64,000 nucleotides of DNA from Ophthalmolycus amberensis (taxonomy: Eukaryota > Chordata > Actinopteri > Perciformes > Zoarcidae): contig JAFEUB010001207.1 in the NCBI GenBank assembly GCA_024529925.1, positions 1 to 64,000 on the forward strand, written 5' to 3'. Below are positions 43,870 to 53,765 of the stretch, in pieces. The position numbers and the translations under genes are program-made. A model generated the notes under the pieces. That model saw only the letters and a list, made by a program, of their open reading frames with translations, was not told where the DNA came from and ran no database searches. Each line of letters opens with the position of its first letter. Position 1 is the stretch's first letter.

Positions 43870-46323
43870 CTGACAAGGAACCCAATAAAAATTAAAGTTA
43901 ATATTTAGAACCACCAAGCTCATCAGTCTTTTCAGGGCATATCAACAAGGTCATACAACGATCAAACTCTTTTTGGATAATAATTGGGCAAACGTTTTTT
44001 TACAGCAAAATCAAATGGATGCTATTGTAAGAAGTCCTATTCTTGTATTGTCCGCAAATGGCACCTAAATGCAAGTACGGCGATTTTTACCTGGTCAATG
44101 CAGGTCATGCAAATGCTAAGAAACATGATGTACATAAGAATTTATAACAATACCTTTGTATACGTTGTGGCTGCTTCCACCTGATACTCAAGGGCCAGGG
44201 CAGTTGTGAAATCTGGCACGGGAGGTAAATATGTGATTCCCACACGGCCTTCTATGGACAGCATCCACCTGTTCGCAGACATACATACAATAAACGTATG
44301 CTGTACATGATTTAAAAAGTCCAATCGTGCAAAGTGAGCATATTTGTTTAATCACTCTTATTATAAACTGCAAAACTTACAATCCGTGCCTTGCCACCAA
44401 GTCAGAGACGCAAACTTTGACGAGTTTCAGCCTGTTTTGTTCTGTAACAATGGCCTGAGTTTGGAGTTCCTCAAATATTTCAGGAACTTTCTTATCGAGG
44501 AGCGGTCTCAATCCATCCTGTACATCCGGCTCCTTTGTAGGCTGAAACAAGAACTAAGAGCAAAGCCGAGCAAAGCAGAAATTTAGACTAATTTCCATGA
44601 GATTCTTTGAAACTAAATTTGACAAGATGTACACATAACCCATACACATAATCCAAAAAATATATATGAAAATGTACCGAGTTAGACAGACTTCTCTTGC
44701 AACAGGTTGAAAATGGGCACTTGGAATCTGTCAAGGTTACTTATCTGTACACTACTATCAACATCAGTCAACTCTTGGAAATCAGAGTTGAATTTTAAAA
44801 TCCTTTCAAGGACAAATCCTAATTCCCTCGTCTTTTCCAGAAGTTGTGCTTTGGACACAATTTTTCTTTTCAATTATTTACCATTCTGTAATGTGGTTGC
44901 GAGGACTTTCACAGATTGCTGCTGCTCTTGTCTCCCTTCCTGTAAACAACAAACAAACACATGTTAAGTACCAATCTAATTGATTGTGGTATTGACTAAA
45001 TGTATTCATTTATCCAGTGTTTTCCACTTTTAGAGGGTAAAGATGCTGCATCACGCATTCACAGACAGGGAGAGGTCACCTAAAGACACTTAAAGTAATC
45101 TTTAGTTAAATAATCAAAACTCACTACAGGGACCTTTTTTATTTGAAAAAAACACACCGTTGCTGAATTATATTAAATATAAAAATTCAAATGGCATGAG
45201 AGCTATTGCGCTTATACTACAGTGCACCATTTCAACGTAATAAAGTTTCAGAGTAAGAGCATCTACTCCTGCCTGCCGGCACATGCAAGAGGAGAGGGAG
45301 AGACAAAACGCCCCGACACACGGGCCCTGAAGCTCTCCACATAGATTTTATATTCATGTGCATAAAGGTCCTTCGCCCTATAGCCATATAATGGCAGGGA
45401 AAGCCCTGCTACAAAGTAAACTGTGATTAAATAACCTGTTCTAGTCCCTGTTCAAGCCAATTATAAACAGCTCGCTAATATTAGTTCCATGTAGGTTAAT
45501 GGCACACTTAGTTTCTTTAACAAATCAAACACAGTTAACGCAAACTTTATATTTGATAACGTTACAGCTTAACCACTTAATGACACTTACTTTTCCTCTG
45601 CCCCATCGCTAACACCTGTCTGCTCTAAGCGCATCGTCTCTCTATCATACACCTCAACACGTAGCTACACACTCACGTTACTGTTACGCACTTTCGCGCC
45701 ACGTCTGACGGAACAATGAATTAAATATAACAAGGCCAACCGAGTGTTTGCTAGGCCACAAATGCTAAAATGAACCGACATGACATAACGCACATCATGA
45801 TGCCCAGAACATAATTTAAGAACCCAGGCAGTTAAAGAAGCTAGCTAACGTTAGCTATCCAACATCAGCTAGCACTCATTCATTCAACGTTAACCACTAG
45901 CTTAACTCAGTTCTTCAGCTAACTAGCTAGCTTAATATGAGCTGATAGCTAATGTTAGCCAGATGCTAGATACTGTTGGCAGACTATTTTAAGAGATATA
46001 ATGTTAACGTTACTCACTTAAATGAATCTTTACCGATACCCAACCAGCTCTCTGTGTCATCACAGTGTGTGCAGTCGTTCGCTCCGTACCGCAGCTCCCA
46101 GAGCTCCCCCCGGAGCTCCCCCCACCATCAGCCGCACAGGTGGCAAGCGGGCGGAGAGCTCCGAGCGCTGCAGCACGGGGCGAAGAGTTTCACCGGGCGC
46201 CACTGGACTGCACACACTACGTTACACACACTTCCATTAAAATATGGGGCCACTGTTTTTGTAATATAACCAACGCCAACAACTCACCGCTGGTGTTTGA
46301 ATGTCCTCCTCTGAGACGTCCAT
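43716..46323 (-). CDS. Internal multi-exon gene of the large element (degenerate, function unknown)
   Basis: Proposed minus-strand exons: 46,323-46,288; 44,939-44,682 (ending not certain); 44,541-44,381; 44,268-44,164; 43,869-43,716. The last three have GT-AG borders and phases that agree (two split codons after base 2), giving 140 uninterrupted residues, which chance would rarely produce. The first exon (12 residues, in a strong start context AAGATGG) ends in phase 0 and meets the next in phase 0. An in-frame TAA at 44,876-44,874 breaks that exon, so this copy may be dead or use another donor. Residues such as EIFEELQTQAIVTEQNRLKL resemble, from memory, uncharacterised fish proteins related to SAMD3-like transposon-linked genes; this is a weak recollection. 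No catalytic motif was identified. It could be a transposition accessory protein or a captured host gene. Confidence 0.6.
44164..44268 (-). CDS. Internal gene, exon 5
   Basis: Acceptor GCGAACAG before 44,268. Joins exon 4 through a split Leu codon and reads WMLSIEGRVGITYLPPVPDF, then TTALALEYQVEAAT. Donor GTATAC from 44,163. A second possible donor 10 bases on (GTATTG, 44,153) would put exon 6 out of frame. Confidence 0.65.
44381..44541 (-). CDS. Internal gene, exon 4
   Basis: Acceptor TTGTTTCAG before 44,541 and donor GTAAGT from 44,380. Open for 53 residues plus two bases (PTKEPDVQDGLRPLLDKKVP and on, ending SDLVARHG). Charged and helical in character, no membrane segment. Confidence 0.7.
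44682..44939 (-). pseudogene. Internal gene, exon with in-frame stop
   Basis: The acceptor TTTACAG at 44,946-44,940 follows a T-rich tract. The frame reads EGRQEQQQSVKVLATTLQNG, K, stop (44,876-44,874), then continues in the same frame for 63 residues (KRKIVSKAQLLEKTRELGFV and on, ending LLQEKSV and a stop at 44,684). The charged, helix-like continuation on the far side of a single stop suggests a recent nonsense mutation. Confidence 0.55.
45591..45664 (-). CDS. Internal gene, possible alternative exon
   Basis: The minus strand is open for LRVEVYDRETMRLEQTGVSD, then GAEEK, and ends in a strong donor (GTAAGT at 45,590-45,585). The upstream AG lacks a pyrimidine tract, and the exon ends in phase 2, which does not match the phase 0 start of the 44,939 exon. 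It may be an alternative first exon starting at the internal Met, or chance. Confidence 0.3.
46018..46240 (-). promoter_or_regulatory. CpG-rich segment, possible alternative promoter or 5' UTR exon of the internal gene
   Basis: GC-rich with many CpGs inside an AT-rich element. On the minus strand it ends in a good donor (GTGAGTAA at 46,017 downward), which could close an untranslated first exon. Confidence 0.35.
46288..46323 (-). CDS. Internal gene, putative exon 1
   Basis: MDVSEEDIQTPA, then the donor GTGAGT at 46,287-46,282. The start codon has A at -3 and G at +4. It ends in phase 0, compatible with the exon starting at 44,939. Confidence 0.5.
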
Positions 46324-46799
46324 CTTCTTTGGCAGCCAGCAGTGAAAAGGGCAGCTTGACGGTTGTAACTTGAAACATTTGAAATAGCTCAACTGTGATT
46401 GGTCAAGGCAGTCCACTGTACCCGCTTTACCGAGTCTCAGGAGGATACACGTTTTATATTTGCGTTTATTTGGAAAGCAATCATTTGATTTAAAGTCCAT
46501 TTTCAGATGACTTATTCATACATTACATATTTAAAATTGTAGAAACAGAATTGTCAAAAAACACATTTTGCTGCACTCAACAACACACTCATGTGTGGGC
46601 TGATCCATTGTCATACTACACGTGTGTGTCTGTTAAAAGGATACAGAAATGACACAACATGTGTTAAAGTGCCCTTGACACAGCAGATGTGTGATGTATA
46701 TTAATTCAGATTAATGTTGTTCTGCTGGATGGCACCATCCCTGAACATGTTCCAGTCTGTATTACAGTCCTGTAGAGCAGATATACTGTATATAGTTTC

Positions 46800-48400
46800 A
46801 TCTAACGGTTGGGAGTGAGGCTAATTTAGTGGTCTGATTAACAGTAAATTCATAAAATATATGGTGGAGATAGGAAGACAGTTGGTTAAAGACAGCACGT
46901 TCAAGTGTTTTGGATAGAAAGGGTAAAAGAGAAACCGGTCTGAAGTTCTTGACATCAGAAGGGTCAAGTGATGGTTTCTTCAGAAGAGGGGCGACTCTGG
47001 CAGTCTTGAAAGCCGTGGGAAAGCATCCTAGCAGGCCGCTAGCAGCCGCTATAAGGCTACCCAGCTTGTTAAGATGAATACCATCGTTCTTAAAAGAGGA
47101 AGAGCGGTCCCAAAACAGATTCAAATTGTCAATGAAGCCGTTGTGGGTCCTGCAGGCGGACTGGAGCCAAGTGTGGAGGCTGAGGACTCTGCTGAACCGC
47201 TGTGATCCACGGCCGAGTGTCGGAGTTGGACCACTGATGAAAGCATACCGTCCACGGCTGTTTAAAAAGTGTAAAAGATTTTAAAAATCCATCTTGGTCA
47301 ACTCAGACTGGTGGAGTCTGAGTTGACCAACTGTGTGATTCCCACATGAACGATCATTTGCCGAATGGTAGACGGGAGTGCGTGCAGCAGGCGAGGCAAT
47401 TTCAACAGGATGTCGGGGAGCTGTCGCTCTGGGGAAACAGTGTGTGGCTGCGTTGAAGAAATGGATATTCCTGATTATGGAATCCACGACTATCAGTGTC
47501 GTCAGGGAGAAGAGGGGACGAGGAGACAACACAGCGCGTGTAATATGGAGGAGGCGAAGATTTAACAAGTGGTGACGGAGTGGACAGGGAAGGACTGAGA
47601 AAACGGGGGACAGAAGCTCGCCGCGGTGCTGGTGTATAGAGTGGTATGGAGCGGCGAGTCCTGGTGCGAGAGGAGGGCTGAGGAATGACTGGCATAGGGA
47701 TGTCAGGGGACCCGGGGCTGTGGGTCCCACGAGGCGGCAGGTCGCATGGTGTAGGAGGCTGGGAGTCCTTAGTCAGAGGAGAGAAGTCGTGGAGGGCAAG
47801 AATGTCATATTTATTCTCCAGCTGGACATTGAAGTAATGGGGTGTAGGAGAGTGATGTCTCCCTTTCCGGCTGCTGCGAGCACAGACCAGGGACCAGGGC
47901 TCGTGATGGGACGGAGTGGAGCTGACCAGGGCTTCAGGCTTAGCTCCGAGTCGTAGCCAGGAAGCCTCAGGGATTTTGACCGGAGGAGGGGTCTGGAAGG
48001 GGTAGAATCACATGGTCGCTGGCTGTGTCGGTTTGTGCTGGACCAAAGATGATGGTGTCCATGAGCTTCTCAGCATCCTGGATCCTGTAGAGTGTGGAAA
48101 TTCTTCCTTCCAGCTCTGTGATTTTATCGATCAGACGGACGCAGCTGACACGATGGAGAGGTGAGTGGAGCCATAGTAGATGTGGTGGACAATTGGGCTC
48201 CAACCCGCAGCCCACAGCCTTGTCCAGGTATTAGCAACATAGCTGATTCACAGACTGCCCCGTTTTCAGTTTGCTGATCACTCTGTATCTGTGGTCCCTG
48301 TAGCGTTAGCTAGCTTCAAAGCCCAAAGCTAAAAACAAGCCGGTAGTAGCCCAGCAGGCTGTCCGGTCTGGGGAATGCCAAACCTAAGAGGTCTAGTACG
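46800..48400 (-). mobile_element. Degraded LINE with SGNH-type ORF1, nested in the large element
   Basis: Minus strand. The ORF1 N-terminus has a coiled-coil-like stretch (LIDKITELEGRISTLYRIQD, about 48,140-48,080). It is followed by proline-rich sequence and an SGNH-hydrolase-like region starting IVVDSIIRNIHFFNAATHCF (about 47,500-47,440). It ends with NLFWDRSSSFKNDGIHLNKL (about 47,120-47,060), which holds the D-x2-H block of the esterase fold. It then jumps straight into reverse transcriptase (GCFPTAFKTARVAPLLKKPS, DVKNFRPVSLLPFLSKTLER), so the ORF2 endonuclease and the ORF1/ORF2 boundary are deleted. The usual GDS of the SGNH nucleophile block reads VDS here. The RT ends before its catalytic motif. 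Several frameshifts. Fish L2/CR1-like LINEs are known to carry such ORF1s. Confidence 0.8.
47294..47330. repeat. Perfect 16-bp hairpin inside the LINE
   Basis: TTGGTCAACTCAGACT, loop GGTGG, AGTCTGAGTTGACCAA. It overlaps the codons for the ORF1 SELTKMD block and produces an aberrant inverted copy of them. Confidence 0.95.
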
Positions 48401-48404
48401 TGTT

Positions 48405-48640
48405 GGCTGACATCGTGCTCCTAGTTCAATACACACAGATCAAAACAGCAGGATCTCAACAGTATAGTGCAAGAATGTTGCCAAAACTGGACAAAAATGC
48501 CAATTTGTGGAAAAGGGGAGCGGAGAAACAGACACAATGCCACACAATGCATTTTTTTCAAGATTTTTTTCAGTGCCATATTTATTTATTTCAGAGGCAT
48601 TTAATTTTTTATATTGAATTAAATCCATTGCAATGCAGCT
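48405..48640. other. Interior of the large element, unassigned
   Basis: Between the LINE 5' part and the right tandem array; may contain the remaining LINE 5' UTR. No gene recognised. Confidence 0.4.
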
Positions 48641-48643
48641 ATC

Positions 48644-49470
48644 AGTTACTGTGATTTTTTACAGAATATTCTCAGTTATTGGGATTTTCTACAACATGTT
48701 GATTACTGTGACTCTACAGTACTATGATGGGTAATGTGATTTTCTACAGTAGCTTGTTGGTTATTGTGATTTTTTACAGTACTATGTTCGTTACTGTGAT
48801 TTTTTTACAGTACTATGTCCGTTACTGTGATTTTCTACGGTAGCTTGTTAGTTACTGTGATTTTCTACAGTACTACGTTCGTTATTGTGATTTTTTACAC
48901 TACTATGTTCGTTACTGTGATTTTTTACAGTAGATTGTTAGTTACTGTAAGTTATACAGTACTCTGTTCGTTACTGTGTTTTTTTACAGTACTATGTTCG
49001 TTACTATGATTTTCTACAGTAGATTGTTAGTTACTGTGAGTTCTACAGTACTCTGTTCGTTACTGTGTTTTTTTACAGTACTATGTTCGTTACTGTGATT
49101 TTTTACAGTAGATTGTCAGTTACTGTGAGTTCTACAGTACTCTGTTCGTTACTGTGTTTTTTTACAGTACTATGTTCGTTACTGTGATTTTCTACAGTAG
49201 ATTGTCAGTTACTGTGAGTTATACAGTACTCTGTTCGTTACTGTGTTTTTTTACAGTACTATGTTTGTTACTGTGATTTTCTACAGTACTCTGTTTGTTA
49301 CTGTGTTTTTTACAGTAGATTGTTCGTTACTGTGATTTTTTACAGTAGATTGTTCTACAGTACTTTGTCGGGTACTGTGATTTTCTACAGTACCTTTTTG
49401 GTTACTGTGTTTTTATACAGTAAACGAGTTATTACTGTGATTTTCACAGTAAAACTTTGACTACAGTAAT
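48644..49470 (+). repeat. Right subterminal tandem array, about 25 units of 29-31 bp
   Basis: The unit is 'gttcgttactgtgatttttt' followed by 'acagtactat'. In the centre (about 48,958-49,225) units group into an 89-bp higher-order repeat of three unit types. Each unit carries the inverted pair TTACTGT/ACAGTA also found in the left array. Confidence 0.9.
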
Positions 49471-49584
49471 ATTTGGTTGAATTCACAGTATTTTACTGGG
49501 AAATAGTATACAGTAAGTTACTGCTCACATACACAGTAAATTACTGTGGATTTCACAGCCGTTTTTTACAGTGAATATGACATC

Positions 49585-49860
49585 ATCCCCTAATCCCTGG
49601 ACTCAGCATGCAGCTGAGTGGTGAGAAAGTAGAGCTGCACCTCATCCTAAAAAAAAAGGAAGGAATCCCTGCTACTTTTACACCCCCCCCCCCCTCCTCC
49701 TCCTTCCTCCCCTTCCCTACCACTCATCTTCAAGAGAGAGGAGAGATGGAGGAAAGTGGGGCAGCGTCTGTGCTTCAGCATCACTGATTAACGACGAATG
49801 AAGGAGAAGCTTGATGACATCAAACAAGCTTCATGTCGTCACACTGTCAAACTTTTTTTT
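49585..49860. other. Unassigned sequence
   Basis: Flank of the large element with a poly-C run at 49,682-49,693. No gene recognised. Confidence 0.4.
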
Positions 49861-49869
49861 CACACCAAA

Positions 49870-50473
49870 AGTCTTGCAGGTTTTAACGCGTGTTCACTTC
49901 CGTTGACATCCCTCTGGCACGCCAACGGGGCCCGGCTACACGTTATGTGCAATTATGTAACGTCCCGCCTAAAGAGGATACACTTAAAGCGTCGTCTGCC
50001 AAATGAAGGGGGGGGGGACTTAGGGAGAGGTTTTTAAGCGGCTTCTCTCGTCTCTTCCGTGGTCGGGAGGGCAGGCGACTTGGCAGAAAACGAGAACCGA
50101 CTTCTGAAGAGCGTCCCTTCAGTCGACCGGCTATGCATGTACAGTCCCGTGCTTTAACGCGTCGCTCCTGCGTGTACACGGGCGAACACGCTAGCCGTCG
50201 GAAGCGGGCGGCCTTCTGGCCGAGTGCTGCCATCTCCAGCTGGCGTACGGCAAAGCGAGAACCCTGGACCCGAGCCAGCCGTCTCTCTGTTCTCTCCCAC
50301 TCCTCTCCTGTTTCCTCTCTTCCTCACCTTGTGTCATCCCCTCCCTCCCTCTCACTCCATCTGACTCAGGTCCTCGCCAACCTCCCTCGGTCTCCCCTCT
50401 CTCCTGCTCCTTCCTGTCGCCTTCCTCTTCCGTACACTCGGGTGAACTTGTATCCCTCCAGGTTTCAAGTGGC

Positions 50474-50505
<32 letters not shown>

Positions 50506-50570
50506 CTCTGTCTCTCAGCGATGGGTCGGGTAGGCGAGGAGAAGGGAACATGGTGGGCTGTGTTAATGGA
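49870..50570. promoter_or_regulatory. CpG-rich segment
   Basis: Many CpGs, for example about 19 within 50,140-50,280. It resembles a CpG island, followed by a C/T-rich stretch and a (CT)n run at 50,474-50,502. The 183-residue + frame at 50,133-50,684 is low-complexity and lacks a domain. It could be an alternative promoter of the gene starting at 39,071 or of another transcript; no exon was supported. Confidence 0.35.
50474..50502. repeat. (CT)n microsatellite
   Basis: CT run of about 14 units. Confidence 0.9.
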
Positions 50571-50984
50571 CGCTCGGGGGTTGCGCTCCACGGCAACCGT
50601 CTGCTGCCATACTTGTTACTCCTGCCCACGCACACACACAAAAGCATCCCCAGGGGGGGCAGTGTGTCTTTAACCAGGATCTGAACATATGCCTGCTAAC
50701 AGGCTGCCTGCCCCGGACTAAGCTGGACTCGTTATGACGAAGCTCAGTAAATACATGTGCCAACAACATGCCAAGAGGGCTGGAGGGGGAGGAGGAGGGG
50801 GGGGGGGGGTGATGTTGGAGGGTAATGGACGTAAACAATGGGGAAAAAATGAAGAGCATTTTCCTTTTTTGTTTTGTTTTTCTATTGAAAGCTCTTAGGA
50901 GTGCTTTCACATCCAGCCTGTTTACTTGTGGGTAATCTTCTTCTTGTGAGCTGGTATGAAAGCCGTAACAGACGATATGGGATA

Positions 50985-51240
50985 ATAAAGCCTTGACGGG
51001 GTCTTTGGCGTTTAGACTCTACGGGGAGATTTTTAACGGAGGGGCGTCTGCCCTGAGCAGAAGCAAGAGAGACACCCCCCTCCTCCCTCCCTCCTCGTGG
51101 AGTCCAGACACCGGTGGTGCTGGTGGCTGATGATTCAGCTGAGACTGGTAGGCTGGTGAAGCTGATGGATCGACGTAGACTGGGCGGCGGCGAGGAGGCG
51201 GGGCGGTGACAGCAGCATCGATGTTCTAGAGACAGAGACA
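50985..51240 (-). repeat. Dispersed repeat with 'GAGTCCAGACACC' core, copy C
   Basis: 'gtggagtccagacaccggtg', 'tgctggtggctgatgattca', 'gctggtgaagctgatggatc' and 'gggcggcggcgaggaggcgg' align in order with copies A and B. Confidence 0.65.
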
Positions 51241-52480
51241 CAATCGTATTTGAAAAGAGACAGCAGCAAGATGATTGGCTTACAATGTAGGCGTGTCACC
51301 GTGCCATTGGATGGATGTGAGCAGCTGATGAGAACAGCTGATACCACCATTGATTTCCTCTTTTCACTGCATTATAGAACATATATCAGAGAGGGAATTC
51401 AGAACACTTGCTCTAAGTAGCTTATGATATGAAATTTGAAATACTAATATCAAGATTTGTTTTTAAATCAAAGCATGTGTTTAAAATTAAATTTCCAGTT
51501 TTTATCCAAATATCCACTATGAATAGATCCTTTTTGACAGTTTACATTGACTTCGGTGGTAAAAAACAAAAAAAAGGTTAGTCTGGATCCCTGCTGTCAA
51601 ATGTAGTTCTTAGAAATGAAATCAGAATCGGCCAAGAACATTGCAACCGGTGCATCTCTATGTTGGTCTGTATGCGAAACACTGACTCCAGTGATTCCAC
51701 TTACTTACCTCCAAGTTGCTGCTGTCCAGCCCTCTCTATTCTCAGCAGCAATAAGAAAACAAGTCGAGATAACTAGTATCATAAACACTGCAGTCCCAGA
51801 GAGGAGAATCAAGACAGCGGAAAACAAAACAAGGATGAATGATTCTAAGTTCGGAGCCGATAAGGTTTTCTTTGGTGTGGTCACATATCTGAGCCCTCTC
51901 TGCCTCCGCTGACATTGTGCTTATTAGAAACAGTAGTGTGGTTTTATTTGCATCAAGGCGACGAGTGTTCCACTACTTTCCTTAACACTGGTTTTCTTCT
52001 CGGACAGTGAACTGAAGACAGCACCGTGGGCTTTTTATAGACCAAGCGGTTCATTGAGATAAATAATCTGCTGATTAATTAGTTCAGTTTTGTTAGTTGC
52101 AGTCCTAAACATTTTGCCAGTAATTCCTCTTCTAACGATTACGTCCTTTTCCTTGTCCGTGACAATCCATTACTTCCTACATTTGACAAGAATGTTCACT
52201 GTCCATGTTTCCATGTTTTAATGCGTGTGATAGAAACAGCAGGTTTTTATTAGTGTTGGTCCTCTAAGCTGATTGGGGAAGTTTTTCGTTTGCATCTCTG
52301 ACCTCTGACCTCTGCAGTCGAATGTATTGACAGCTGGATCAGTTTTTGGTGTGGTCCTTCTTGCTGCATGTCGGCTCTGTGTTTGCGTGGGTGAAACGAG
52401 ATTATTCTGGAGCTCCCGGAAAACCTTTGAACTTGCGTTTGTGATTCTCTGATGTGTTTTTGGTGTATTTTAGAGTGAAG

Positions 52481-52504
52481 TGTGTGTGTGTGTGTGTGTG
52501 TGTG
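52481..52504. repeat. (GT)n microsatellite
   Basis: GT run of about 12 units. Confidence 0.9.
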
Positions 52505-53719
52505 AATGGAGCATTTTCTGCCTAATTAATTCTAACTCCCAGAAACTTCTCCCGGTACCCCTGTTTTTAAATTTTTATCATCTACAGTATGATCACTTAA
52601 TGAGTGTTCTCCCAGTAGGTGGGTGGCTACTTGGCAAAAAAACAAAGCTGCTGACCAAGAAAAGAAGAGACTCGTCACAGCATGGATTGCAGTCTTGTGG
52701 CTGTTCAGCATTTTCTCGCTGTTGAGCCTTCTGTGTGGCTTTTTAAATTAGGAGTGCTCCGAACTGATACAGTTATTGATCTGATGCCCCTTTTTATTTC
52801 GGATGTAGAATAAACACATTTAATTTCCTTTAAATTCTTCACAATAAAAGTCCTTTCCTCACAGTAAAAGCAGATTTGTGTTTTTTTTAATGATAGCTGC
52901 TTACAAAGCTCTGCAAATTCTGTGATAAACATATTTTCCAAGAAATTCTTCTCCCCTTTACTTTTGCTGCTTATTTGTCCTCCCTGCAGTATTAGTAGAC
53001 TTGTTTTATTGAAGAATAGCTGCTAACAAAGCGCTGCTAATTTGCTCATGAACATATTTTCTTTAAATTACTCTTCACAATAAAAGTCCCCCGTTATTTG
53101 AGCTGCTTACTCTTCTTACCTGCAGTATTAGTAGATTTGTTTTATTGCAGGATAGCCCCGAACATATCTCCACATTTTCCTATACAATTTTCACAATAAA
53201 AGTCCCCCGATATTTTGTTATTTAAAAGATTTTATTTTGAAGCAGCCAAATCGGGAAGTGTTGGGTTTTAATCAGCTGTTACTGGGTTTCCTCCTCTCTT
53301 CTCTTTGCTCCTTCGGTAAGGTGGGGAAGATGATGGAGACCTATGTTTAATAGATAGTCCGGATTGTGCCAACATGCATACTACACCTAACTGAGATCAG
53401 AACTCAATGCGAGCCAGACCACCTCGGCATGTGAATCTCAATGCGAGCGAGATCTGATCTCAGAGCATAGAGGCTTGACAGCTAACACATTCCTGTCATC
53501 ATCACACGACAAAAGCGGCATTAAAAAAGACGAGTGTGACTCAACATATTTCAGTATAACTTGACAACCTCTCACCGGTTCACTTACATCTTACAACTCC
53601 CCCCTGGACTCTGCCAGTGGACCAGATGAATGAGCCACGACTCCCATCAGTCTATTTTTATGCTGTTAGGACTTCAAACGAGTCATTTCCTCTCTGGAGT
53701 GTACATGTTCTTTAAAGTT

Positions 53720-53723
<4 letters not shown>

Positions 53724-53762
<39 letters not shown>
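53724..53762. repeat. (GT)n microsatellite
   Basis: GT run of about 19 units. Confidence 0.95.

Positions 53763-53765
<3 letters not shown>

Larger units (their letters stand above)
40405..49573. mobile_element. Candidate large CACTA/EnSpm-like DNA element with terminal inverted repeats
   Basis: The left end reads CACTGTAAGAAACG, then CGTGAAATTCACAGTTATT. The reverse complement of the right end reads CACTGTAAAAAACGG, then TGTGAAATCCACAGTAATT. The match runs about 40 bases with one gap and a handful of substitutions. Flanks are AA on both sides, a possible 2-bp target duplication, though 3-bp flanks do not match. Immediately inside are tandem arrays (40,441-41,093 and 48,644-49,470) built around ACAGTAA/TTACTGT. 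The interior carries a minus-strand multi-exon gene. CACTA elements start CACTA/CACTG, have 2-3 bp target duplications and carry subterminal repeats bound by their transposase; this layout fits that group. No transposase catalytic domain was recognised, so the classification is inference. Nested later insertions: a LINE and two short repeats. Confidence 0.7.

Noticed and set aside
40403..49576. A 3-bp target-site duplication for the large element
   Set aside because: Flanks are CAA and AAT, so only the 2-bp AA matches; a 3-bp duplication is not supported.
50133..50684. 183-residue plus-strand frame, and an ATG at 50,550 with a leader-like start
   Set aside because: Composition is low-complexity (Ser/Leu/Pro from CT-rich DNA); the ATG at 50,550 runs 45 codons to a stop with no good splice donor.
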